Origin: CBDFKJ01 sp965248805
GTDB taxonomy: Bacteria; Pseudomonadota; Alphaproteobacteria; UBA6615
Assembly: GCA_965248805.1 (NCBI GenBank)
Contig: CBDFKJ010000009.1
Span: 1,994,633 to 2,058,632, forward strand
Reading direction: 5' to 3'
Length of the DNA: 64,000 nucleotides
Shown: piece by piece, positions 23,915 through 31,542 of the stretch
How the letters are laid out: each line of letters starts with the position of its first letter
How positions within the stretch are numbered: position 1 is the first letter of the stretch
Made by a program: the position numbers and the translations under genes
Notes under the pieces: model-generated
What the model was told of the DNA's origin: nothing
Database searches by the model: none
Seen by the model: the letters and a program-made list of their open reading frames with translations, nothing else

Positions 23915-24241
23915 ATGAGCAAGACAAGGAACAGGTTTTCTTCTGAGGTTCGCGCCCGTGCGGTGCGGATGGTTGTGGATCACGAGGGCGAACACGCCTC
24001 GCGTTGGGCGGCTGTTTCCTCGATAGCTGGGAAGATCGGCTGCACGGCGCAGACACTCAATGAGTGGGTGAAGAGGTTCGAGCGCGATAGCGGCGTGCGC
24101 GCCGGCGTCCCCAGCGAGGTCGCCGAGCGGCTGAAAGCCCTGGAGCGGGAGAACCGCGACCTCCGGCAGGTCAACGAGATCCTGCGCAAGGCGAGCGCCT
24201 ATTTTGCCCAGGCGGAGCTCGACCGCCGGTTCAAGCCATGA
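23915..24241 (+). CDS. IS3 OrfA, HTH protein (copy 2)
   Basis: Same 108-aa protein as the orfA of copy 1: an N-terminal helix-turn-helix followed by a leucine zipper. Overlaps orfB by 4 nt. Confidence 0.93.
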   Translation: MSKTRNRFSSEVRARAVRMVVDHEGEHASRWAAVSSIAGKIGCTAQTLNEWVKRFERDSGVRAGVPSEVAERLKALERENRDLRQVNEILRKASAYFAQAELDRRFKP

Positions 24242-25143
24242 TCGCGTTCATCGGCGATCACCGCGAGGCGCACGGGGTCGAGCCGATCTGCAAGGTGCTG
24301 CCGATCGCCCCGTCGACCTACTACGACCATGTGGCCAGGCGGCGCGATCCGGCCAGGCTGTCGGCACGGGCGAAACGGGATATGGCTCTCAAGGTCGAGG
24401 TCCGACGCGTCTTCAAAGAGAACTTCCGTGTCTACGGCGTTCGCAAGGTGTGGCGACAATTGCAGCGGGAAGGCTTCGATGTCGCTCGCTGCACTGTTGA
24501 GCGGCTGATGCGGGAGATGGGCTTGCAAGGGGTGATCCGCGGCAAGCCGATCCGCACGACAGTCAGCGACCAGGCCGCGCCTTGCCCGCTCGACAAGGTC
24601 AATCGCCAGTTCCACGCTCCGGCACCGAACAGGCTGTGGGTCTCGGACTTTACCTACGTGGCCACTTGGGCTGGCTTCGTCTATGTCGCCTTTGTCATCG
24701 ACGCCTATGCCCGCCGCATCGTCGGCTGGCGGGTGAGCCGGACAGCCCATGCCGGCTTTGTTCTCGATGCCCTGGAACAAGCGCTTCATGCGCGGCGACC
24801 CGTCCATCGCGGTGGGCTGATCCATCACAGCGATAGAGGGAGCCAATATGTCTCGATCAAATATACCGAGCACCTGGCGGAAGCGGGCATCGAACCCTCG
24901 GTGGGCAGCGTCGGCGACTCTTATGACAATGCTCTGGCCGAGACCATCAATGGTCTTTACAAAGCCGAGGTCATTCACCGGCGCGGGCCGTGGCGCTCAT
25001 TCGAGGCCGTCGAGCTCGCTACTCTGGAATGGGTGGATTGGTTCAACAACCGGCGGCTCCTGGAGCCCATCGGAAACATCCCGCCGGCCGAAGCCGAGGA
25101 ACGCCACTACGCCATGCTGAAGCAGTCAGACATGGCGGCGTGA
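24238..25143 (+). CDS. IS3 OrfB, DDE transposase (copy 2)
   Basis: Same 301-aa protein as in copy 1, with the SDFTYV, HHSDRGSQY and DNALAETINGLYKAE catalytic motifs. Intact. Confidence 0.95.
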   Translation: MIAFIGDHREAHGVEPICKVLPIAPSTYYDHVARRRDPARLSARAKRDMALKVEVRRVFKENFRVYGVRKVWRQLQREGFDVARCTVERLMREMGLQGVIRGKPIRTTVSDQAAPCPLDKVNRQFHAPAPNRLWVSDFTYVATWAGFVYVAFVIDAYARRIVGWRVSRTAHAGFVLDALEQALHARRPVHRGGLIHHSDRGSQYVSIKYTEHLAEAGIEPSVGSVGDSYDNALAETINGLYKAEVIHRRGPWRSFEAVELATLEWVDWFNNRRLLEPIGNIPPAEAEERHYAMLKQSDMAA

Positions 25144-25536
25144 CTCAAACAAAATGGCCTCCGCCAAACCCGGAGCGGTTCAGTCGGCTATGACTGGAAC
25201 GAGTGGGAAGGCGAGAAGCAACGCTTCCATAGGCTCGCTTCCTCGATTGCCGGCATCGACTCGCACGCCTACCGGTTCCACCAAGCGGCCGCTTTGCATC
25301 GCTACTACGTTCTGAAAGAACTGCTGCCGGCCCACGGGGTCGCCGTGTATTGATTGTGGCGTTTCAAAGGACCGGTCCGGCGAGTGCGCGCAGGTGGCGG
25401 GTATGCAAGATAGGCAATTACACACTGACCTTGTGCAGGAGACTAATTGACCCCGCATTTCCCAGACCGCTAGGCGTGGCGGGAGCCGCCCTGTCGCTTA
25501 ACTGGTAAATCGGACTGGAATTTTGCGGTATGAAGG

Positions 25537-25701
25537 ATGAAGGGCGCCAATGCCTATGCGGCGGCCCACGACGTTCTCGCCGATCTCATGCTGGCCGGCC
25601 GGGCGCTGAGGCATCTGCCACCGGAGCGTCTTTCACACAGTGTTGCGCGCGGGCACCAAGTGACCTACATGCCACATATCGTGTCGTGTACGCCGCCATG
25701 A
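25537..25701 (+). CDS. Small phage protein (54 aa)
   Basis: MKGANAYAAAHDVLADLMLAGRALRHLPPERLSHSVARGHQV is coding-like and helical. The upstream region lacks a clear ribosome site, and the last residues look out of frame. No family recognised. 25354-25536 shows nothing else. Confidence 0.35.
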   Translation: MKGANAYAAAHDVLADLMLAGRALRHLPPERLSHSVARGHQVTYMPHIVSCTPP

Positions 25702-25743
25702 CACAAACCGTTGTGCCCGCCGTGCGGGTGCGCTGCGAGGCAC

Positions 25744-26226
25744 ATGACCAGGCGCAAGCGCTTCAAGGTCCGGCAACCGAGAATCCCGGCGCGGGTTCGT
25801 AAGACGATCAGCGGACGAGTCGGCCCCACGCCCGAGCAGAAGGCGCGGCGGATCGCGCTCGTCGGCAATGACCAAGATCCACTGGCCAGCTATCCGCTCG
25901 GGGTGTTGCTGGCGCGCGATCTGATCACCCAGCAGCAGCACGACGCCGGCCGCCGGTATGCATGGCTGCGCGGTGTGTCGCTTGGCAATCCGCTGACTCG
26001 CAACGAACCTGGGCACGCGAGCCCACTAAGTGACGATGAACAGGCGGACATCGAACGGGAATGGCGCGGCGCTGCTCACGTCCTGCGCCAAGCCTGTCGC
26101 AAGACGATCGTCGATACGGTCTGCGTCTATGAGCGACCCGCGCCAAACTTCAAGGTGGCTCGGCTTCGAGAGGGGCTCGACGCTCTGGCCAAATCCTTCT
26201 TGACGGGCCGGCGGATCACGTTGTAG
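25744..26226 (+). CDS. Conserved prophage protein with VYE domain (160 aa)
   Basis: The basic N-terminus (MTRRKRFKVRQPRIPARVRKTISGRV) is followed by DPLASYPLGVLLARDLITQQQHDAGRRYAWLRGVSLG. The C-terminal domain EWRGAAHVLRQACRKTIVDTVCVYERPAP...LREGLDALAKSFLTGR is shared with the separate 66-aa gene at 28201. Proteins of this layout often precede the terminase genes in alphaproteobacterial phages. Function unknown. Confidence 0.6.
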   Translation: MTRRKRFKVRQPRIPARVRKTISGRVGPTPEQKARRIALVGNDQDPLASYPLGVLLARDLITQQQHDAGRRYAWLRGVSLGNPLTRNEPGHASPLSDDEQADIEREWRGAAHVLRQACRKTIVDTVCVYERPAPNFKVARLREGLDALAKSFLTGRRITL

Positions 26227-26505
26227 ACGGATTCTTGAGGCGCCATACTTGCGCCCAAAACTTAGCCCCGCCCGGCCTCCCGCAACCACATCGCAGCACC
26301 CGCGCTGGACGATGCTCTGACGTAATGCGACATTGACGGCACCGCTCTCCAACGCGAAGAGGGACCGCTGATGTGCTGTCCTGCGCTCACATGCTCGCCA
26401 TCCACCGCGCCTACGAACGGCCCAGGCGGGCTGTGCAAATGGCCGTTCTCGCCCGTGGCATGGTCGGAAAGCGGCTGATGTATCGCGATCTGGTTCAGTC
26501 GTAAG
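26227..26505. other. 279-bp gap before the methyltransferase
   Basis: No convincing gene on either strand, no terminator and no repeat that I can see. It may hold the promoter of the methyltransferase or the scar of a deletion. Confidence 0.4.
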
Positions 26506-27453
26506 GTGGACAGCAAAGCTCTGCAGACGAGCGCCCTTGCAGGTAATCTGTCTGCGTCCGTCGCACGGCCCAAGAGCGAAGTAAGATCGTGGCAACGCTA
26601 TCTTCGCATTGACGATCTGGACCGTTCGCCTTTTGAAACCGTCGAACGATCACTGCTGCTGTGCGGGGACGCCCGAGCAGGACTGAGCCTTCTCCCCGAT
26701 GAGTCAGTTCAGACCGTAGTCACATCGCCGCCTTATTGGTCGCTGCGGGATTACGAGATTGAGGATCAGATCGGCCGCGACGACAACCTCGACGCATATC
26801 TATCCGCCATCGTGGCGGTATTCGAGCAGATCGGGCGGGTGCTGCGGGACGACGGGACGGTATGGCTGAACGTCGGCGACTCATACACCTCCGGGAACCG
26901 ACGGTATCGCGCCCCGGATCGCAAGAACCGTGCCCGCGCGATGCAGGTCCGCCCGCTTACTCCGGAGGGCTTGAAACCGAAAGACCTGATAGGGGTTCCG
27001 TGGCGATTGGCGTTCGCGCTTCAAGAATCGGGGTGGTGGCTGCGAAGCGAAGTGATCTGGCACAAGCCAAACGCGCACCCGGAATCGGTCAAGGATCGTC
27101 CGACCAAAGCCCACGAGACCCTGTTCCTTCTGTCGAAACGGAAGGACTACTACTACGACAAGGAAGCCGTAAAAGGACCGCGCAACCGGCGCCTCAGAAC
27201 TGTCTGGGAAATACCAACGGAACCGGTCAAGAGAACGAACGGTGGCGCCGACGATCATCCGGCTATGATGCCGATGTCATTGGCGCAGCGCTGCGTGTCG
27301 ATTACCAGCAAGCGTGATAGTGTGGTGCTAGATCCCTACGCCGGGGCGGGTACGACGCTACTCGCCGCCCGTGATTTGGAGCGCCAGTGGGTTGGTGTTG
27401 AGATCAAGCCGGCATTTGTCGATCTGATCGAACGGCGAATGCGCGGGCAGTGA
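26506..27453 (+). CDS. Type II DNA N4-cytosine/N6-adenine methyltransferase
   Basis: 315 aa from GTG 26506. Catalytic motif IV SPPYW (74-78) precedes the SAM-binding motif DPYAGAGTT (about 283), the beta-group order. SPPY is typical of N4-cytosine enzymes, though some N6-adenine enzymes share it. Segments KPKDLIGVPWRLAFALQ and WHKPNAHPESVKDRPTKAHE are standard for this family. It is followed at a GTGA overlap by a broken endonuclease gene, so it now acts as an orphan. Recognition site unknown. Confidence 0.92.
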   Translation: MDSKALQTSALAGNLSASVARPKSEVRSWQRYLRIDDLDRSPFETVERSLLLCGDARAGLSLLPDESVQTVVTSPPYWSLRDYEIEDQIGRDDNLDAYLSAIVAVFEQIGRVLRDDGTVWLNVGDSYTSGNRRYRAPDRKNRARAMQVRPLTPEGLKPKDLIGVPWRLAFALQESGWWLRSEVIWHKPNAHPESVKDRPTKAHETLFLLSKRKDYYYDKEAVKGPRNRRLRTVWEIPTEPVKRTNGGADDHPAMMPMSLAQRCVSITSKRDSVVLDPYAGAGTTLLAARDLERQWVGVEIKPAFVDLIERRMRGQ

Positions 27454-28204
27454 CCCTCGACGAACTCAAGGCGAGGCTCGATACATTCTCGCCAGTCAGA
27501 ATCGCGTTTGTCGCTCGGATGATGGAATCACTGGCCAATCCGCCCGACGCAAACATACGAGCACCGGGCACATGGCTTACCAGTGCACCAGATTGGATAG
27601 AATACTTCGGATTGGCGCTGTCGGTGCATCACAGCGCTACCAGCGAACCCCTTGGGCTGACCGCGTTCGAGGCCGTATTCAGGAACGCCTGCGAACACCT
27701 CGAATGGCCGATAGATCCTCCCGGATCAAGGGGACCCGTAGGTTCGTTGATTTAACCGTACAGCCGGATACGGGACCGGAGAGACGCCTCTCTCTGAAAT
27801 CGACGGCGGCACGCAAGCTGTCGAAGACGGCACTGCACATCTCGAAGCTTACCGAAGCCGCTTGGGTACAGGACGCACGCACGGCTAGAGACCGTCGAAG
27901 CTGGACGCAGGATCTGTTTCGGCAATACCAGTCAGCAGTCACCCACATAGTCATGCTTAGGGCGTTTCGTGAGCGGCAAGAAGTGCCGAGCCTCTATCAG
28001 CTAGTCGAGATTCCGGCCAGCATCTTTAATTCTATCCAAAGCGCCCCTCTGGACGTTTTCACGCGGGATGCACCGCTAATTGAGTGCCAGATCGGAGGTA
28101 ACACAGTCGCGGTCGTTGCCATCGACAGGTCTGACGCAAAGATAACCGTCAGGCGGGTTCAGCTTTCCGCTTGCACCGTCCACGCCGAATGGAGCCGATC
28201 ATGA
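27450..28204 (+). pseudogene. Type II restriction endonuclease, frameshifted
   Basis: Frame 1 (GTG 27450, overlapping the methyltransferase stop) runs to about 27740 (MTLDELKARLDTFSPVRIAFV...EHLEWPIDPPGSRG). The continuation is in another frame (RRFVDLTVQPDTGPERRLSLKSTAARKLSK...) to a stop overlapping the next gene. One base is missing near 27733-27745. DLTV...LSLKST is a plausible PD-(D/E)XK-type core. Total length would be about 251 aa. If the frameshift is real the methyltransferase has lost its partner; if not, this is an intact restriction-modification system. Confidence 0.75.
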
Positions 28205-28401
28205 CTGACAAGCCCCAGGCCGTCATCGAGGCGCGCTGGCGAGGGGCCGCGCATCTGCTCCGGGCCGCGCGGTGCAAGTCAATCGTCGACACGGTCTGCG
28301 TATATGAGCGGATGCCGCCGAGCTACCGCCTGCCGCGGTTGAAGGACGGTCTGGAAGTGCTCGAACAGTTCTTCTTGACAGGCCGCGGCGGTGTGGAGTA
28401 G
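28201..28401 (+). CDS. Stand-alone VYE-domain protein (66 aa)
   Basis: EARWRGAAHLLRAARCKSIVDTVCVYERMPPSYRLPRLKDGLEVLEQFFLTGR matches the C-terminal domain of the gene at 25744 (EREWRGAAHVLR...IVDTVCVYERPAP...FLTGR), so the two are paralogues on either side of the restriction-modification cassette. ATGA overlap with the endonuclease gene. Followed by a strong terminator. Confidence 0.65.
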   Translation: MTDKPQAVIEARWRGAAHLLRAARCKSIVDTVCVYERMPPSYRLPRLKDGLEVLEQFFLTGRGGVE

Positions 28402-28453
28402 ATCGCTTCCTGACGCGCTAGAAGTAGTGACCAGACGCAGCCCGCCCGGCTCC

Positions 28454-28474
28454 CCCGCCGCGGCGGGTTTTTTT
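28454..28474 (+). terminator. Rho-independent terminator
   Basis: A 14-nt GC palindrome (CCCGCCG/CGGCGGG) directly followed by seven T residues, downstream of the methyltransferase-endonuclease-VYE operon. Confidence 0.8.
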
Positions 28475-28498
28475 GTTCCCAACCAGGGGAGACGCGAC

Positions 28499-28798
28499 GT
28501 GAGCCGAGCCAAAGCCGTCAAGATCTTGGCTGGGTTCGCCGCAGGTGTGATCTGTTGCCAGGCGGCGAACGCAGCCATCGAAGCTAATGCGGGCGGACAG
28601 ACCGCGATCGGGGTCCACCTGGTCGAGCCGGGGCAGCTCGCGGAACGGTTCTTCCATCGTGCTGCTCGACGCAACTGCGCCGTCTCACGACGAAAGGTGC
28701 CGGCATCCGATGACCCGAAAAATCTGCCCAAAAGCTGCCCGAAAAGAATATTTCGGGCAGTGCTGCATTTGGAGACCTCCAACAACCGGGGGATTTGA
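28499..28798 (+). CDS. Small ORF with possible signal peptide (99 aa)
   Basis: GTG 28499 has a GGGGAG ribosome site. The N-terminus SRAKAVKILAGFAAGVICCQAANA resembles a signal peptide. The remainder is poor, and a different frame near 28710 (MTRKICPKAARKEYFGQCC) looks coding-like too, so a frameshift or remnant is likely. Confidence 0.35.
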   Translation: MSRAKAVKILAGFAAGVICCQAANAAIEANAGGQTAIGVHLVEPGQLAERFFHRAARRNCAVSRRKVPASDDPKNLPKSCPKRIFRAVLHLETSNNRGI

Positions 28799-28870
28799 CG
28801 AAGATTTTGGTGTGCTGTCCGACTTTCGCTGAGATCGGCGGTGTTGACGTCCGCAACCATCCGCCGTTTC

Positions 28871-30022
28871 GTTCTCGGCGGAGGGTTTTGGCGCTATTCA
28901 GGCGGACTCATACCATGGCGGCCCTGCGCTCATGGAAGATCAGACGCTGGAAATTGTAAGCCAGGTTGGCGAGGCCGATCTTGGCCTCCGCCCGCTTGAG
29001 CCCGATGGTACGGATGAAAAGGCCCATGCGATCCTTCTGCTGGGCGAAGACGTGCTCCACATGCGCACGGACCGCTGACTTGCGGGCATTGGCCTGGGCG
29101 GTCGCCTTGGGCATGGCCCGGCCCGGCGGCTTCTTGCGGTGGATGTGGGAGACCCGACCCTTGCCGGCCAGCCACGCCTCGTTGGCCTTCGAGCGATAGG
29201 CGCTGTCAGCCCACACGCCGGCGGCCAGATTGTCGCCGGTGACGAGCTGACGCAACATCTTGCCGTCATGGCGGGCGGCATCGGTCACAGCCGAGCTGCG
29301 GATGAAGCCGTAGGCCCGATCGATGACGACATGATTCTTGTAGCCGAACACCGGGATCGCGATGTCGGGCATGCGCCGTTGCGACCCGGCGGGGTTCTTG
29401 CGCCGCCCGGTCTTCACCGTCCACCGCGCATCCGTGTCCTTCTGCGCCGCCTTGGCTGGCTGATCGGGCCAGACCTCGGACGCGCTCTTGCCCGCCTTGA
29501 TCGCCCGCTTCTCGTCATCGCTGTGGCGCTGCTTGGGCGCCGATACCAACGTCGCATCGACGATCTGCCCGCCCATCGCCAGATAGCCGCACCGGCGCAA
29601 TTCGCCATCGAAGGCGGCAAACAGCTTATCCATCGCCCCGGCCCGGACCAGACGCTCGCGAAAGGTCCATATGGTGTTGCGGTCCGGCGTCGGCGCTCCG
29701 AGATCGAAGCCTAGGAAGCGAAGCCAGCTCAAGCGATCGCGGATCAGAAACTCCATCCGCTCGTCACTCACCGTGTGCCGCGCGGCCAGGATCAGAACCT
29801 TGAGCATCGCCACCGCATCGTAGGCCGGGCGGCCACCTTTCGATCCGTCCGAATAGCCCAGCGCCGCCTCAAGCGGCGCGCGGAAAATCTTGAAGTCGAC
29901 GACCTTTGCCAGCACCTCCAACGGATCACCCGTCGCCGAAAGCTTTCGAAGATGATCCGGTAAGCCGAACAGACCAGCCTGCCTCATCAATACCTCCTCA
30001 AACCGAACCGCCGTAGAGAATC
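28871..30022 (-). mobile_element. IS5-family insertion sequence (approximate ends)
   Basis: It carries one intact DDE transposase gene. The ends show related sequences, GTTCTCGGCGGAGGGTTTTG on the left and ATTCTCTACGGCGGTTCGG read inward from the right, with a two-base gap. No target duplication could be read, so the limits are approximate. It lies in the region from which the packaging and head genes are missing. Confidence 0.65.
28908..29990 (-). CDS. IS5-family transposase
   Basis: 360 aa. The N-terminal DUF772 region (SDGSKGGRPAYDAVAMLKVLILAARHTVSDERMEFLIRDRLSWLRFLG) and the DDE core are visible: GGQIVDATLVSAPKQR (D1), VWADSAYRSKANE (D2), and a C-terminal VRAHVEHVFAQQKDRMG glutamate region. 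ATG 29990 is preceded by GGAGG. Intact. Confidence 0.93.
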   Translation of the reverse strand: MMRQAGLFGLPDHLRKLSATGDPLEVLAKVVDFKIFRAPLEAALGYSDGSKGGRPAYDAVAMLKVLILAARHTVSDERMEFLIRDRLSWLRFLGFDLGAPTPDRNTIWTFRERLVRAGAMDKLFAAFDGELRRCGYLAMGGQIVDATLVSAPKQRHSDDEKRAIKAGKSASEVWPDQPAKAAQKDTDARWTVKTGRRKNPAGSQRRMPDIAIPVFGYKNHVVIDRAYGFIRSSAVTDAARHDGKMLRQLVTGDNLAAGVWADSAYRSKANEAWLAGKGRVSHIHRKKPPGRAMPKATAQANARKSAVRAHVEHVFAQQKDRMGLFIRTIGLKRAEAKIGLANLAYNFQRLIFHERRAAMV

Positions 30023-30201
30023 ACAACGAGGCAAAATTCACGAGGTAAATGGAGGCGTCCATTTTTGCCGTCAATTCCACTGCACCCCGGCCATGGCGGC
30101 TAGCGTGAGTGATCGGCTTTGGTCTCTTGAGGAATTGGTTGGGCCGGGCTTCAAATGAGGACACTACCCGGTGGTGTCGGACATTGACATCCAGATGCGG
30201 G

Positions 30202-30600
30202 CTATTTCCCGCGGCCAGAGACAAGAGCAAGAACGACACTGCCTATTGTCCCTAACCCAAGCATGCCAGCGGCCCATTCAGCCCCAATTGTTGCAATATA
30301 GATCGTGGCGCCTAGTGCAGCGATTGCGAATACAAAGGCAAGGATGCGCCCGCCGATTTGCTCGACGCCCTGAAACACGAGAGCGCGTTGCTCAAATTGC
30401 CGCCGGTGATCCGTCTCCGCCCGCCACTCATCAACGATGCTTTTAGCCGCGCCCAGCACAATGCGCTCAAATTCCTCAAGTGTTGCCGGAGACGGTAAGG
30501 GGCCCTGCCAAGAGGCCTCGACAGATACGAGCGATTGTCGACTGGTCGTCTGTGGAGATGGCGCTGGAGGCTGATTACGCGGCCTTCGTGGTTTGCTCAC
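30202..30600 (-). CDS. DUF2335-like membrane protein (132 aa)
   Basis: A cytoplasmic N-terminus is followed by LEEFERIVLGAAKSIVDEWRAETDHRRQFEQRAL and two transmembrane segments (about 90-128) with a short loop, the DUF2335 layout. These genes occur in prophages and islands. The ATG overlaps the upstream gene by 26 nt. Minus-strand cargo next to the tail remnant. The 180 bp between it and the IS (30023-30201) holds only short non-coding-like frames. Confidence 0.7.
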   Translation of the reverse strand: MSKPRRPRNQPPAPSPQTTSRQSLVSVEASWQGPLPSPATLEEFERIVLGAAKSIVDEWRAETDHRRQFEQRALVFQGVEQIGGRILAFVFAIAALGATIYIATIGAEWAAGMLGLGTIGSVVLALVSGRGK

Positions 30601-30754
30601 TCTTCTTGCGCCCGATCACGGTGTTCATATCCCGACCAATTCGCAGCCAATCGCCTCGCAATGCATGCATCTCGCTTCGGTGCGGATACGAAACCGGTGT
30701 GGCGGGCCGCGCAAAAGAGGTGAGTTCGGCAACGCCGACAATGAGTGAGCGCAC
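30575..30754 (-). CDS. Small partner of the DUF2335 gene (59 aa)
   Basis: The GTG-started frame VRSLIVGVAELTSFARPATPVSYPHRSEMHALRGDWLRIGRDMNTVI ends in a basic tail. Segments like ALRGDWLRIGRDMN recur in small proteins next to DUF2335 genes. The start is uncertain. Function unknown. Confidence 0.5.
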   Translation of the reverse strand: MRSLIVGVAELTSFARPATPVSYPHRSEMHALRGDWLRIGRDMNTVIGRKKSEQTTKAA

Positions 30755-30845
30755 GAACGGCGTAGGACTTACCCAGACGTGCGCCGGCAGGCCCTGTTTG
30801 CGCCGCCGCTGTGCCCTATCCTGCAGAATGTGCCGAAACACGCTC

Positions 30846-31139
30846 ATGCCCACTCCGGTGCCGGAGATCGCCGTGACGCTCGACAACGTCAGCCGCGAAA
30901 TCGTCCGTCATCTCGATGCCGCGGCCACCAGCCTCGAGACTATCGAAGTGACCTACCGGCCCTATCTCTCGACCGATCTGGAGGGCCCGCAGATGGACCC
31001 GCCCATTACGTTGACCCTCACCGAGGTCGAGGTCGACGTGTTCCGCGCCACCGGCCGAGCACGCATGCTCGATATTGGCAACAAGGCGTTCCCGGCCGAC
31101 CTCTACACCGCCAGTCGGTTCCCGGGGCTCACGCGCTAG
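30846..31139 (+). pseudogene. DUF1833 tail protein, N-terminally truncated
   Basis: VPEIAVTLDNVSREIVRHLDAAATSLETIEVTYRPYLSTDLEGPQMDPPITLTLTEVEVD corresponds to the C-terminal half of DUF1833 phage tail proteins, which are normally about 150-180 aa; only about 97 remain. Upstream sequence belongs to the opposite-strand cargo. This is the left edge of the surviving morphogenesis genes and marks a deletion breakpoint near 30846. Confidence 0.75.
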
Positions 31140-31542
31140 ATGCACTGGGCCGAACACCTGATCGGCCGCCCGTGGGAAGCAGGCGGGCGCGGACCGGATG
31201 CGTTCGACTGCTGGGGCCTGGTGCACTGGTGCTGGCGCGAGCGCTTCGCCATCGAGGTGCCCGAGATCCCGGTCGACGCCGCGAACCTTCGCGCCGTGCT
31301 CGCAGGCTTCCGCGATCACCCCGAGCGCCGGCGCTGGCAACTCGTGGATAGACCCTGTGAAGGCGATGCGATGCTGATGCGCCAGTCCCGCCATCCGGTC
31401 CATGTGGGCCTGTGGCTCACGGTCGACGGCGGCGGCGTGCTATGCCGCATGGGACATCGGTGTGGTGTTCCAGGGCCCGGCCGATCTCACGGCCCACGGC
31501 TGGCGCATCGAGGGCACTTACCGGTTTGTGGGAGACGCTTGA
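31140..31542 (+). pseudogene. NlpC/P60 tail peptidase (frameshift at about 31455)
   Basis: GPDAFDCWGLVHWCW holds the catalytic cysteine and HPVHVGLW the histidine of an NlpC/P60 cell-wall peptidase (lambda K-like). After GGVLCRMGH the proper reading continues in another frame (IGVVFQGPADLTAHGWRIEGTYRFVGDA) to a stop overlapping the next ATG. The ATG overlaps the DUF1833 stop. It normally opens peptidoglycan during DNA injection. Confidence 0.8.

Larger units (their letters stand above)
23862..25182 (+). mobile_element. IS3-family insertion sequence, copy 2 (1321 bp)
   Basis: Same length, ends and genes as the copy at 6925-8245, flanked by the 3-bp duplication GTC (23859-23861 and 25183-25185). 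I saw no differences between copies, so it is recent. Confidence 0.95.
22938..25353 (+). pseudogene. DUF6765-like metal-binding protein, split by IS3
   Basis: Rejoining across the IS and one GTC duplication gives 363 aa. Metal-ligand candidates follow the pattern of zinc-dependent phospholipase C-like proteins: H6 (DMHFYGTYVLA), D35/D36 (FVDDSTKQ), H59, H82 (PFHFI), and H131/D135/H139 (AAHVYMDTFSHYGF). ATG 22938 has GGAG upstream. The IS enters after codon 308 and the last 55 codons lie at 25186-25353. Membrane or lipid metabolism is only a guess. As cargo in a prophage it could be a conversion gene. Confidence 0.75.

Noticed and set aside
27450..28204. Programmed frameshift to express the restriction endonuclease
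   Set aside because: No slippery site or downstream structure was evident at the frame change; a lost base is simpler.
30093..30158. Short frame MAASVSDRLWSLEELVGPGFK after the IS5 element
   Set aside because: Too short and without a ribosome site; at most a remnant of an earlier mobile element.
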